A DNA stretch of 64,000 nucleotides from Maribacter spongiicola (GTDB lineage Bacteria > Bacteroidota > Bacteroidia > Flavobacteriales > Flavobacteriaceae). The stretch covers positions 124,001-188,000 of the forward strand of contig NZ_SOAY01000011.1 of NCBI RefSeq assembly GCF_004364165.1, in the 5' to 3' direction. The translations under genes and the position numbers were made by a program. The notes beneath the pieces were generated by a model. That model was given only the letters and a program-made list of their open reading frames with translations. It searched no databases and was not told the origin of the DNA. This document shows positions 18,166 through 28,800 of the stretch, piece by piece; the first letter of the stretch is position 1; every line of letters begins with the position of its first letter.

Positions 18166-18272
18166 CACGCTGTTTATTAAACGTATATATATGAAGTTGA
18201 ACGATATTAATCTAATACTAAGTTATTATAGGTTTTTTTTGTAAAGTAAAATTGAATTTGTTCAGTTATAAA

Positions 18273-21200
18273 ATGTTAAAGATGAAAAGAAATTACCTAT
18301 TGAACTTAAATACCATAAAACAATCTGCTTTAGTTATAGGTATAACTGGTTTTGTTTTTATGGCTCTGAGTTTTGGTCCTACTTTTATGGGGCCTGGTCT
18401 TAGTATAGTGGACGTAGAATCATTTGATATTGAGGTTAATACTAATTTCCCCGTAAGTGGCGTAGGAGCACCTGCTTTCGCGCCTGCTTTTCCTAACTTA
18501 CAGTTTGATTCGCCAATCACGTTTAATCCTGTACCCAATGATAACAAAATCGTTGTTGGGCAATTGAACGGTGAAATTTATTGGATAGATGATAATAATA
18601 ATGCCGCACAGGAAAATCTAATTGTCAATTGGTCTGCTGAAATAGGCGACCGTAACGAAGGAGCCGTTTGGGACGGTGGATTTTTGGGATTGGCGATACA
18701 TCCGGATTTTGGAGTAGATAATACGAAAAATTTCTTTTTTGTGTACTACACCACCAATGCTGCCAACAATGCTTTGGGCAATTCACAAGGGTTTTCTTGT
18801 GGAAAGGAAGATTTCAGTGGTAACTATTTGTTGTTGGAGCGCTTTGAAGTAGACCCAGCTACTATGTTACTTGTTCCAGGTAGTCGAGAAATCATGATAC
18901 GCAGAGAATTATATAATACTACCCACCGTGGTGGTGGCATGACTTTTGGACCGGACAATTATTTATATCTTACTACTGGTGATCAAGCAAGCTATTCGCC
19001 TGCACAGGACATTGCAAATAACTTGGACGGAGGGGTGTTGCGTTTGGATGTTGATATGATTGGTGGTACAGTAAGTCATCCCCCTAAAAGATTTTTACAA
19101 GATCCAGGTGTTGGTAATACGAATACGGGTACCCCTGGCTTTCTTGCTAGTGAAGGTTTAGAAACTTCCGGCGAATTTTATTTTATCCCAAATGACAATC
19201 CTTTTAATGTTCCATTAACCGATGTTACCAGTCCTGTATTTGAAGAATACTATACTATTGGTCACCGAAGTCCGCATCGTTTAACTATGGACACTGCTAC
19301 CGGAGATTTATATATTGGTGAAGTTGGGGAATCTACGCATGAAGAAATAAATGTATTGCGTAATGTTCCTGAAACTGCAGGTAATAATTATGGTTGGCCT
19401 CTATGGGAGGGAAATGCACCGCATACACGAAATTGTGGTCTTACCCAATTATACAACAATGCACCTCATGAAGGTCCTTTAACTGATTTTGTTCGTGACC
19501 AGGCAGGTTCAATCATAGGTGGTTATGTATATAATGGTAGTATTGCGCAATACCAGGGGCGTTATATCGCCGCTGATTATTTAACGAATCAGCTTTTTGC
19601 TATTAACACTCAAGGGGGTAGTAAAGAAAGTTTAGGCGTAGGTCCTGGACAAGTTATATCTTTTGGTCAGGATACTAGTGGGGAACTTTACATGCTTACT
19701 TTAGGTGCTGGTGGGGATAGCGGAATTTTTCGTTTAACAGAATCAAGCACATTACCTGCTCCTGCATTATTATCAGATACGGGTGTATTTAATACGGGTG
19801 CATTAAATGATTTCTCGGATATTCAAGAATTAAGCACAACCTCTGGTTTTGTACCTTACGAAATGATTGAATCCTTTTGGTCTGATGGTGCTTTGAAAAG
19901 AAGATGGATTGGAGTACCAAACGATGGTACGCACAACACACCGGCCGAACAAGTAGAATGGACCGAGAATGGTATTTGGAACTTCCCTGATGGCTCTGTA
20001 ATTATAAAGCATTTTGATTTTCCTATTGATGAGGCTGCAACGCCTACCACACGTAAAATTGAGACACGTTTTTCAATTAAAGCAGATAATGGTGAATTTT
20101 ATTTTTTGACTTATAAATGGAGGGCAGATGAATCAGATGCCGAATTGGTAGATATGAGAATTGGCGACACGGCTACAATCAACGTAACTCGTGGCGGTGT
20201 TCCAGATACTGTAGATTGGTTATACCCTTCTAATGCACAATGCATCCAATGCCATAGCCCTGCATTGGGTGGTACTTTAGGTTTGCGTACTCGAAATTTG
20301 AATAGTAATTATGATTATTCTACGCATGACCCCGACGGAGAAGTTGGAAACCAATTAGTTACTCTTAGTGAAATGGGTATTTTAAATGTAAACATTACTG
20401 ATAGCGATACGCCAGGATATTTGACTCATATAGCTATCGACGATTTAAATGGTTCTACCGACGAAAAGGCGCGTTCTTATTTAGACAATAATTGTGCTTA
20501 TTGTCATCAGCCGGCTACAGGTAATGGTTCAGAAATAGATTTACGACTAATCAATACCTTAGCTCAAACGGCGATGCTTACGGCTACAGGTAATAATATT
20601 CCTGGAGAACCTACGATTAATCGCATTGTGGTTCCTGGAGACGCAGCCAATTCACAATTATACCACCGGGCCAACAGCTTAACGGCAGGTGTGAAAATGC
20701 CTCCTGTATCCAAGGGAATTGTAGATGCCGAGGGCGTAGCTTTACTTCAACTTTGGATAAATGGGCTGCAAGAACCTGCTGATGTGCCTGCTTTAGGTAC
20801 TTATCGCTTGGTGAATTTTGAGACCAAGGGTACCTTGGGAGTAGCCGACGGGGAGAATCAGCTTGGTGCGAATGCTGTAGAGCAAGGGTATCAAGGGTTG
20901 GATTATCAACATTGGGTGTTGGAGAATGCAAGTACTACTAATTTTTACAGGTTTACTCCAGTGTTTAGTGCACGTTACCTTGACGTTAATGGAAGACCTG
21001 CTGATGCAGACTTTCAAGAAAATGTTTGGATATGGAATAATGATCCTAATACTTTCGCACAGCAATGGGAGATAATTCCAGATGATATCATTGATGGTAT
21101 TCAGACCTATTTTATAATCAGCCGTGTAAATGGTGATTACCTCACATTAGAATCTAATGGCAACGTTGCTGTTTTAACATATGATCTTAATAATATAAAT

Positions 21201-24200
21201 CGTTTTAGATGGCAATTTGAAACTCCGAGTGCAACGCCTTTGACATTTGGGTTAGAATTGAGCAAAACGGTAGTTGTTACTAACGAAGGTGGTTTAGCAG
21301 ACAATTTTAATGTCTCGCTTAGTGACGCACCAGCATCCGATGTAGTGATTGACATTACGCAAACAGGTGAAGTTGATGAATTCGTTGTAGCGCCTGCAAC
21401 ATTGATATTTACCGCAACTAACTGGGCAACACCTCAAGTGGTTACAGTTACAGGGCAAGACGATGCAGATGATGATTGCGTTCAATATTTTGGTATTGGT
21501 GTAGTTGTAAATTCTGCTCTTAGTGATGCAAATTACGCTGGTTTTTCTAAAAGCCTAGAAGGCTATAATGAAGACGATGAAGGTAGTTTGGCATGTCCAC
21601 CTACATCAGGTATTTATCGTTTAGTAAATGTTGGCAACAATCAATCTATGGAGGTCGCTGCAGCAGGTTTGGCGTGGCGAGATAATATAGAGACTGGACT
21701 ATACGAAGGCGCTTCACATGAGCAGTTTGAGCTTATTTTTAGAGGTGACGGTCTTTACGCTCTAGTGGCTCAGAATAGTGGTTTGGCAATAGATGTACAG
21801 GGAGGTGTAACTACGCCAAATACGAATGTTTGGCAGTATGATTATGCTGAAAACACCAATAATTTGGCGCAATTATGGCGTATTGTCGGTGATGGTACAG
21901 GTCAATTTTCTATTATAAGTGAGCGGGGAGGTCATTATTTAGGTGTCTCGACCGGAACTAATAATGTATATGTAAACATAAATGATGGTAGCGACCGCTA
22001 TAAATGGCGTTTTGAGGATATCAGCCAGTTGAGCAATGCGGGTGTGAACATTACTCCAGAATTGGTCTATACAGATGAAGATGGTGATACAGATTCTTTT
22101 GACGTAGTCTTAAGTAGCGCGCCTACGGGGGATGTGAATATTGGAATCAATGTTTTAATGAATGCCGATGAAATTAATTTGGATATTACGCAACTTGTAT
22201 TTACGACCACAAATTGGGATACACCTCAAACGGTTACTGTAACTGGATTGGATGATTTGGACGCCGATGGCGTGCAGGAATTTGAAATCGAGGCAGTTGT
22301 GGTTGCTCCATTCAACGATGCCACATACATCGCAGGTGTTGGAACTACAATATCAGGTTTTAACTATGATAACGATGGTGGCGATAATGGAGCACCAAGG
22401 CCTGGAATCTACCAACTGCGTAATTCAGGGAATGGGGAGAATTTAATGCCCATTGCTGGGGCCAACGTTTGGCAGACTAATATGGTAACAGGGGAATACC
22501 TTAACGAAGAGTATCAACATTTTGAGTTGGTAGCTGCTATAAACGGTCTTTACAGATTGAAATTAGTGGTTCCTGATCCAACAAGGGGTGACTTATATTT
22601 GGATAAGCAGGGAGGTCCATCAAATCCTAATACCAATATTTGGTCCTATCCATCTTTAAGTCCAGATCCTAATTTTGCCCAACTATGGGATATTGTGGAG
22701 GCTGGCGACGGTAGTTATTACATTATCAGTGCTATTGCAAATGCCAACTTTACCAATAACACGTATTTGAGGGCAGAGGATGCTTCGGGTACAGAGGGTA
22801 ATGTAAGCATTGCGACTGATGATACCACCGATTTCTTTAAATGGCAGTTCTTGGGAACAGGTTTTGCTCCTGTAGCAATTTCATCAGCAGATGTTCTAAC
22901 AGGTAATGAAGACCTTACGGTACAATTTTCTAGTGCTGGTTCTACCGATGACAAAAATGATATAGTGTCTTATCTATGGGATTTTGGTAATGGTGATACT
23001 TCAAATGAAGCTAATCCAGAATATACATTTGAAGATGGTGGTTCATATAATGTTATTTTAACAATTGAAGATGGTGACGGTTATACAGATGTTGCCGATA
23101 CTATAATCATTGATGTTAATGGAGCACCTGTTGCTGTGGCATCTTCTGATTTGAATGGAGGTGAAGCTACTATTGATATTTCATTTACTGGTGATCTTTC
23201 TACAGATGACGTAGGTATTGCGTCTTATTTATGGACATTCGAGCCAGGGGAAACATCTGCAGTTGCAAACCCAGTTTATACATTTACTACGGTAGGAGTT
23301 TACAATGTTACTTTAACAGTAACCGATGCTGGTGGTTTAGAAGACACAACAACATTAGAAATAACGATAACCGCGCCTAATCAAGCTCCGGTTGCAGTTG
23401 CATCTTCAAATGTTACGGGTGGTATTGTTCCTCTTGAAGTTGAATTTACTGGAGATCAATCTACAGATGATGTAGGGGTTGAAACTTATTTATGGACGTT
23501 CGAGCCAGGTGAAACTTCCGCCGATGCAAATCCAACTTATACCTTTAATGATATAGGTGTCTATACAGTAGAATTAACAGTTACCGATATAGAAGGACTA
23601 GAGAGCACAACGACAATTGATATTACCGTAACAGCGGACAATCAAGCTCCAGTTGCTGTTGCCTCTTCTAATGTAATTACAGGTGATGCACCTTTAGAAG
23701 TTCAATTTACTGGTAATCAGTCAACTGATGATGTAGGTGTAGTATCTTATTTGTGGACATTTGAACTTGGTGAAACATCAATAGAGGCTAACCCAACGTA
23801 TATATTTGCTACAGAAGGTACATATACAGTTACTATGGTGGTAACCGATGCTGGTGGTTTAGAAGATGCTACGACTGTTGAAATTATAGTGAATGCAGAT
23901 CAAACTCCTGTTGCCGTTGCCTCAGCTAGCGTGACACAAGGTGATGCGCCTTTAGAGGTTCAGTTTACCGGTGATCAATCTGCAGGTGTAAATGATATTG
24001 TTTCATATGCTTGGGATTTTGGTAATGGTGATACATCGACAGAGGCAAACCCAACATATACTTATAATACTCCTGGGATGTTTATTGCAACGTTAATTGT
24101 TACGGATAGTGAAGGGTTAACAGGAACATCTACTATTGAGATTACTGTTAATGGTGTTGTTGGAGATAATCCTACAGCTGTGGCTTCAGCTGATGTTACT

Positions 24201-25235
24201 AGTGGAGATGCGCCTTTAGATGTTCAGTTTACAGGAGATCAATCAACAGGTGTAAATGATATTGTTTCATACGCTTGGAATTTTGGTAATGGTGTAACAT
24301 CAACAGAGGCGAACCCAACATATACTTATAATACTCCGGGTACGTACAATGCAACTTTAATAGTTACGGATAGTGAAGGGTTAACCGGAACATCTACTAT
24401 TGAGATTACCGTTGGTGGTGTTGCGGTTGATAATCCTACAGCTGTTGCTTCAGCTGATATTACTAGTGGAGAAGCTCCGTTAGTGGTATCGTTTATTGGA
24501 GATCAATCTACAGGAGTTAATGATATTGTTTCATATGCATGGGACTTTGGTGATGGTGAAACATCAACAGATGCAAATCCTACGTACGTTTATAATACGC
24601 CAGGTACATTTGTAGCAACATTAATTGTTACCGATAGCGAAGGGTTAACCGGTACATCTACTGTAGAAATCACTGTAACGGGTGGTGTTAATTTAGCGCC
24701 AATTGCTGTAATTTCTTCAAGTGTTGAAATAGGGGAGGCTTTAGTTGAAATTATTTTCACAGGTGATCAGTCTAGTGATGATACCGAGATTGTGTCATAT
24801 GCTTGGAATTTTGGAGATGGTAGTACTTCAGATGAAGTTAACCCAGTTCATACTTTTGCTGAGCCTGGTACATATACAATTACGTTGATAGTTATAGATA
24901 ATGGAGATTTAGTTGGTGAGACTAGTATAGCACTACAGGTGCTTGATGAAAAAACTGTACTTGAAAATGATGATTTCGAAGTAGTATTATCACCAAATCC
25001 ATCTGTTGATTTTGTAGAGGTTTCGTTCTCTGGAGATTTTAATATGGATGATGTAATCGGATTAATGATCCATGATATGAGTGGTAGATTAATAAGAAGA
25101 TACATGCCAGAAGAAATAGCAGATGATAATAAATTTAGAATTTCAACTGCAATTTTTAATAACGAAGTGTATGTGATAACATTGGTAATGAATAGTCAAG
25201 AACCAATTTCTAAAAGGTTGGTTATTAATAAATAA
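18273..25235 (+). CDS. Giant secreted GSDH / two-CxxCH cytochrome c / ricin-lectin / PKD protein with T9SS tail
   Basis: About 2320 residues. A signal-anchor-like N-terminus (ALVIGITGFVFMALSFGP) precedes a GSDH propeller (about 60-490; THRGGGMTFGPDNYLYLTTG, IGHRSPHRLTMD, IGEVGESTHEEINVL, NNYGWPLWEG). Next comes a c-type cytochrome region (about 500-830) with haem motifs CIQCH (20241-20255) and CAYCH (20493-20507), of the SO2930 diheme type. Three ricin-type trefoil domains follow (about 20796-21215, 21605-22015, 22400-22855), separated by two Calx-beta-like modules. Then come eight PKD domains (22866-24940) and a T9SS sorting domain (about 24955-25235, LSPNPSVDFVEVSF). The likely role is oxidation of a bound surface or environmental sugar with electrons passed to the haems; the substrate and PQQ use are inferred. 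Start uncertain: TTG 18252, ATG 18273 and ATG 18282 are all in frame. Confidence 0.85.
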   Translation: MLKMKRNYLLNLNTIKQSALVIGITGFVFMALSFGPTFMGPGLSIVDVESFDIEVNTNFPVSGVGAPAFAPAFPNLQFDSPITFNPVPNDNKIVVGQLNGEIYWIDDNNNAAQENLIVNWSAEIGDRNEGAVWDGGFLGLAIHPDFGVDNTKNFFFVYYTTNAANNALGNSQGFSCGKEDFSGNYLLLERFEVDPATMLLVPGSREIMIRRELYNTTHRGGGMTFGPDNYLYLTTGDQASYSPAQDIANNLDGGVLRLDVDMIGGTVSHPPKRFLQDPGVGNTNTGTPGFLASEGLETSGEFYFIPNDNPFNVPLTDVTSPVFEEYYTIGHRSPHRLTMDTATGDLYIGEVGESTHEEINVLRNVPETAGNNYGWPLWEGNAPHTRNCGLTQLYNNAPHEGPLTDFVRDQAGSIIGGYVYNGSIAQYQGRYIAADYLTNQLFAINTQGGSKESLGVGPGQVISFGQDTSGELYMLTLGAGGDSGIFRLTESSTLPAPALLSDTGVFNTGALNDFSDIQELSTTSGFVPYEMIESFWSDGALKRRWIGVPNDGTHNTPAEQVEWTENGIWNFPDGSVIIKHFDFPIDEAATPTTRKIETRFSIKADNGEFYFLTYKWRADESDAELVDMRIGDTATINVTRGGVPDTVDWLYPSNAQCIQCHSPALGGTLGLRTRNLNSNYDYSTHDPDGEVGNQLVTLSEMGILNVNITDSDTPGYLTHIAIDDLNGSTDEKARSYLDNNCAYCHQPATGNGSEIDLRLINTLAQTAMLTATGNNIPGEPTINRIVVPGDAANSQLYHRANSLTAGVKMPPVSKGIVDAEGVALLQLWINGLQEPADVPALGTYRLVNFETKGTLGVADGENQLGANAVEQGYQGLDYQHWVLENASTTNFYRFTPVFSARYLDVNGRPADADFQENVWIWNNDPNTFAQQWEIIPDDIIDGIQTYFIISRVNGDYLTLESNGNVAVLTYDLNNINRFRWQFETPSATPLTFGLELSKTVVVTNEGGLADNFNVSLSDAPASDVVIDITQTGEVDEFVVAPATLIFTATNWATPQVVTVTGQDDADDDCVQYFGIGVVVNSALSDANYAGFSKSLEGYNEDDEGSLACPPTSGIYRLVNVGNNQSMEVAAAGLAWRDNIETGLYEGASHEQFELIFRGDGLYALVAQNSGLAIDVQGGVTTPNTNVWQYDYAENTNNLAQLWRIVGDGTGQFSIISERGGHYLGVSTGTNNVYVNINDGSDRYKWRFEDISQLSNAGVNITPELVYTDEDGDTDSFDVVLSSAPTGDVNIGINVLMNADEINLDITQLVFTTTNWDTPQTVTVTGLDDLDADGVQEFEIEAVVVAPFNDATYIAGVGTTISGFNYDNDGGDNGAPRPGIYQLRNSGNGENLMPIAGANVWQTNMVTGEYLNEEYQHFELVAAINGLYRLKLVVPDPTRGDLYLDKQGGPSNPNTNIWSYPSLSPDPNFAQLWDIVEAGDGSYYIISAIANANFTNNTYLRAEDASGTEGNVSIATDDTTDFFKWQFLGTGFAPVAISSADVLTGNEDLTVQFSSAGSTDDKNDIVSYLWDFGNGDTSNEANPEYTFEDGGSYNVILTIEDGDGYTDVADTIIIDVNGAPVAVASSDLNGGEATIDISFTGDLSTDDVGIASYLWTFEPGETSAVANPVYTFTTVGVYNVTLTVTDAGGLEDTTTLEITITAPNQAPVAVASSNVTGGIVPLEVEFTGDQSTDDVGVETYLWTFEPGETSADANPTYTFNDIGVYTVELTVTDIEGLESTTTIDITVTADNQAPVAVASSNVITGDAPLEVQFTGNQSTDDVGVVSYLWTFELGETSIEANPTYIFATEGTYTVTMVVTDAGGLEDATTVEIIVNADQTPVAVASASVTQGDAPLEVQFTGDQSAGVNDIVSYAWDFGNGDTSTEANPTYTYNTPGMFIATLIVTDSEGLTGTSTIEITVNGVVGDNPTAVASADVTSGDAPLDVQFTGDQSTGVNDIVSYAWNFGNGVTSTEANPTYTYNTPGTYNATLIVTDSEGLTGTSTIEITVGGVAVDNPTAVASADITSGEAPLVVSFIGDQSTGVNDIVSYAWDFGDGETSTDANPTYVYNTPGTFVATLIVTDSEGLTGTSTVEITVTGGVNLAPIAVISSSVEIGEALVEIIFTGDQSSDDTEIVSYAWNFGDGSTSDEVNPVHTFAEPGTYTITLIVIDNGDLVGETSIALQVLDEKTVLENDDFEVVLSPNPSVDFVEVSFSGDFNMDDVIGLMIHDMSGRLIRRYMPEEIADDNKFRISTAIFNNEVYVITLVMNSQEPISKRLVINK
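22866..24940 (+). repeat. Eight tandem PKD-domain repeats (about 255-270 bp each)
   Basis: Repeats start near 22866, 23121, 23386, 23641, 23905, 24172, 24433 and 24703, each beginning P(V/T/I)A(V)xSS/SA and holding a W-x-F-x3-E/D-T/G-x-TS core. Units 2-4 share STDDVG...YLWTFE; units 5-7 share STGVNDIVSYAW and are nearly identical in DNA, pointing to recent tandem duplication. Confidence 0.85.
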
Positions 25236-25256
25236 CGTTATTACAAATAAGAATAT

Positions 25257-25294
25257 AAAGTGGTTCTATGATTTACATAGAACCACTTTTTTTT
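25257..25294 (+). terminator. Intrinsic terminator of the giant GSDH-PKD gene
   Basis: AAGTGGTTCTATG pairs with CATAGAACCACTT around a 5-base loop and runs into eight T. It begins 22 bases after the stop codon at 25235. Confidence 0.9.
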
Positions 25295-25858
25295 ATACAT
25301 AAATCTAATGGTGTACTAAGTGAATTAAAAGACTTAGCTATTATAAATTTTAACCAGTTGGTGATACTTATAATTATGATAAAAATTAACTTCTATAATA
25401 TTTGTATTGATGAAAAAGCATAGCAAGAATATTCTGCATAATGTTATACGTAATAATTTAAATAGACTATAGTTTTACATCTTTCAGCTTTCATTCCCTA
25501 ATTCTCAAAGCAATTTTTTAAGTTTCTACTAGCTTTAAAAAGTGATTGTATAATTTTTAAAAGAATCATGGGTAAAAAATAAATTACTTGAATTGACTTA
25601 ATTTTTTATTATTATCTAATGGTTTAGAAATACTTTGCTAATGTTTTTATCCTATTACGAAAACTTTCATAGGTTCATATACTAATTCTTAATTCAATAG
25701 TATATTTCATTGATCATAAGCTTATTATGTATTTATTTTGACTAAACGCTTATTTTATCGAATAAATTAGACTTTTATCGAATAAAGGCAATAATATTTA
25801 AGTTTTTTAAAACTGCGGACTATTTTTATAGTGTTCCCGAAATAGAAATTTTATATCT
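25295..25858. other. AT-rich intergenic region, no gene seen
   Basis: This 564-base stretch between the two large GSDH genes is very AT-rich and has stops in all frames at short intervals. The only structure I can point to is a pair of identical 13-base sites close to the next gene (separate entry). No good TTG-N19-TAnnTTTG promoter is visible. Confidence 0.6.
25753..25786 (+). promoter_or_regulatory. Twin operator-like sites before the second GSDH-cytochrome gene
   Basis: TTTATCGAATAAA occurs twice, at 25754-25766 and 25774-25786, exactly 20 bases apart (about two helix turns). The preceding T is also shared. Each copy is an inverted repeat TTTAT-CGA-ATAAA. They lie 73-105 bases before the ATG at 25859, suitable for a dimeric regulator. 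The regulator is unknown. Confidence 0.4.
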
Positions 25859-28800
25859 ATGAAAAATTATCACCGGGTTCAACTTTTAATTATCTTCTTA
25901 CTTGTATTTTTGACGAGCTTTAGTCCAATGTTGTTTGGACCTGGTATTAGCGATGCCGAACCAATCGGTAAATTCTTAAATGGAAATTTTCAAGGCTTAG
26001 CAAGTAATGATCAACCTTATGTGCCTGCATATCCCAACTTAAGATTTGATTCACCCTTAAATTTTACTACCATACCAAATCAGCTGCGTATTGTGGTTGG
26101 TCAAAGAGATGGTAAAGTTTATTGGTTTGATGATAATGAAGATGCTACAGTAAAGAACTTAGTAGTAAACCTATCCAATGAAGTTGGGGTTGTTTGGGAT
26201 GGAGGATTTTTAGGACTTTCAATTCATCCCTCTTTTGGAACCTCAGGAAAGAATTTTTTCTATATTTATTATTCTACTAAATCTCCTGACACTACTTTAA
26301 ATTCACCATTAGGTTTTTCCTGTGGTATAGAGCGTTTTCATGGAAATTATCTTGTTTTGGAACGTTTTGAGGTTAATCCCATCAACTTATCATACGTCTC
26401 TGGTTCCCGGTTCACTATGCTTAAAAGACGCATGTATAATACATCGCATCGGGGAGGAGGTATGGAATTTGGTGATGATCAATTTTTATATCTTTCTACA
26501 GGAGATCAAGCTGCTTATATAAATGCGCAAAGTATTTCAGAAAACTTGGATGGAGGTGTTCTCAGGATTGATGTAGACATGGTAGGTGGATCTTTGAGTC
26601 ACGCTCCAATTAGAACAATGTCATCATCAGACGCAGGTGAAGAAGATGAAGTTTCTGGTAAAGGTTATTTTATACCTAACGACAATCCTTTCAACAATTC
26701 GAATGGTAGCGTATTTGAAGAATATTATTCTTTGGGGCATAGAAACCCCCATCGTTTGACAAAAGATAGGGCTACCGGAACTTTTTATATAGGAGAGGTA
26801 GGGGAAAATACCCATGAGGAAATAAATGTGCTTGCAGCTGGTAAAAATTATGGTTGGCCACTTTATGAAGGAAAAGACATTTTTTTAAATAGTTGTATTT
26901 CCGAGTTATATAATAATATGCCACACCAAGGTCCTTTGACAGAATTCCCTAGATCAGATGCTAATTCAATCATTGGGGGGTATGTTTATCGAGGAACTGA
27001 AATTCCCGAGTTAGAGGGGAAATATATTTGTGCGGATTATGGTATTGGAGATGAAATTTGGGCGGTGAATACTACAACCGGTCAATATGAGCTTTTGGGT
27101 AATTTTGGGCCTGAGAATATAATTTCCTTTGGTCAGGATTATCAAGGAGAGTTGTATTTACTTAAATATGGCGCTAATGTCAATTTATATAAATTGGCAG
27201 CAACAGGGATAAGCAATATTAATGTGCCCCAGTTGTTATCTCAAACAGGCGCTTTTTCGAACTTGCAGAGCCTAACTGTAAATAGTGGTATTATCCCCTA
27301 CGATATGATTGATTCTTTTTGGTCAGATGGAGCTTACAAAAAGCGATGGATGGCCATTCCAAATGATGGTACCCATAATACGTTAGAAGAACAGATTGTT
27401 TTTTCAGAGAATGGGGTTTGGGATTTTCCAACTGGTGCGGTATTGATAAAACATTTTGATTACCCAATAGATGACACTAATCCTAATGCTACTAAAAAAA
27501 TGGAAACTCGTTTCTCGGTAAAAGGTGATGATGGTAAGTTTTATTTTTTTACATACAATTGGAACAATTCTCAAACAGATGCGGTTTTACAAGAAATTGG
27601 TTTAGATGAGACTATTCAGGTCGCTACGGTTGACGGTGGAATTAGACAAGAAACTTGGCACTTTCCATCCAATAGCGAGTGTATAAGTTGTCATAATGTT
27701 ACTTCTAAAGGAACCTTGGGACCAAGAACTCGTTATTTGAACAGGGATTATGATTATGCTAATCATTCTTCTGGTGGAGTTATGGCAAATCAATTAGTGA
27801 CATTAAGCCATTTAGGTATATTAAATGAAACAATTACAGATGGAGATACTCCTAGCTTTTTAACTCATACATCCATCGATGATGTCAATGGCAGTATTGA
27901 AGATAAAGCAAGATCTTATTTGGATTTGAATTGTGCATACTGTCATCAACCGGCTACAGCAAACAGGGCTAATTTTGATTTACGATTATTTAATTCATTG
28001 TCTGAAACGGGTCTTTTAACTGCTGGAATGAATGAAACATTGAATGGTTTACCATCAAATCAAAGAATTGTGTATCCAGGAGATGCCTCAAAATCACAAT
28101 TATTTCATAGAACTGCAAGTACAAATATGTCTATAATGATGCCTCCTTTGGTCAAAGAAAAATCAGATTTAAATGGTGTAGCACTTATAGAAACATGGAT
28201 TAATCAAATGGAAGTACCGGTGAATACTCCACAGTTAGATAATTATCAAATTGTTAACAGAAATTCTGGGTTGACATTACAAGTTTCTGATGCAGGACTA
28301 ATCAACCAAAGTAATATAATGGTAGGGGGATATCAAGATTTGCCAAATCAACAATTCGAGCTCGAATTAGTTGATAATGGTTATTTCCAATTTAAGAATT
28401 TAAATAGTGGATTATATTTAGATGTGGCTTGGGCGAGTATAGCTCCAAATACAAATGTATGGCAATACACAGGAAATAGCTCTGATGCTCAATTGTGGGA
28501 ATTACGAAGTACCGGTGATGGGGCATTTCATATAGTTAGTAAACTCAGTGGACACTATCTAGGAGTTCAGCCAAATAATAATGTAGCTGTATTTCCTGAT
28601 ACCGGAGATAATATAGTCGAATGGGAATTTTTGAGTTTGGATGCACAAACTACCCTTACGGTATCTTCTATTTCAAACCGCATCAGTGTAGAAGGGGAGG
28701 AATCTGCTTTCACAGTGAATACGCAGGGGGGTGATCCATTACAGCCGATTTCATTCTCCGCGACAGGTCTTCCCGCCGGCATTTCCATATCTGGCACTAC

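Noticed and set aside
20617-21485. Leftward open frames inside the giant GSDH-PKD gene
   Set aside because: Antisense shadows of the ricin and Calx-like domains; sequences have biased composition.
25753-25786. CRISPR-like repeat pair
   Set aside because: Only two short copies with a 7-base gap; no spacers, no cas genes in the window.
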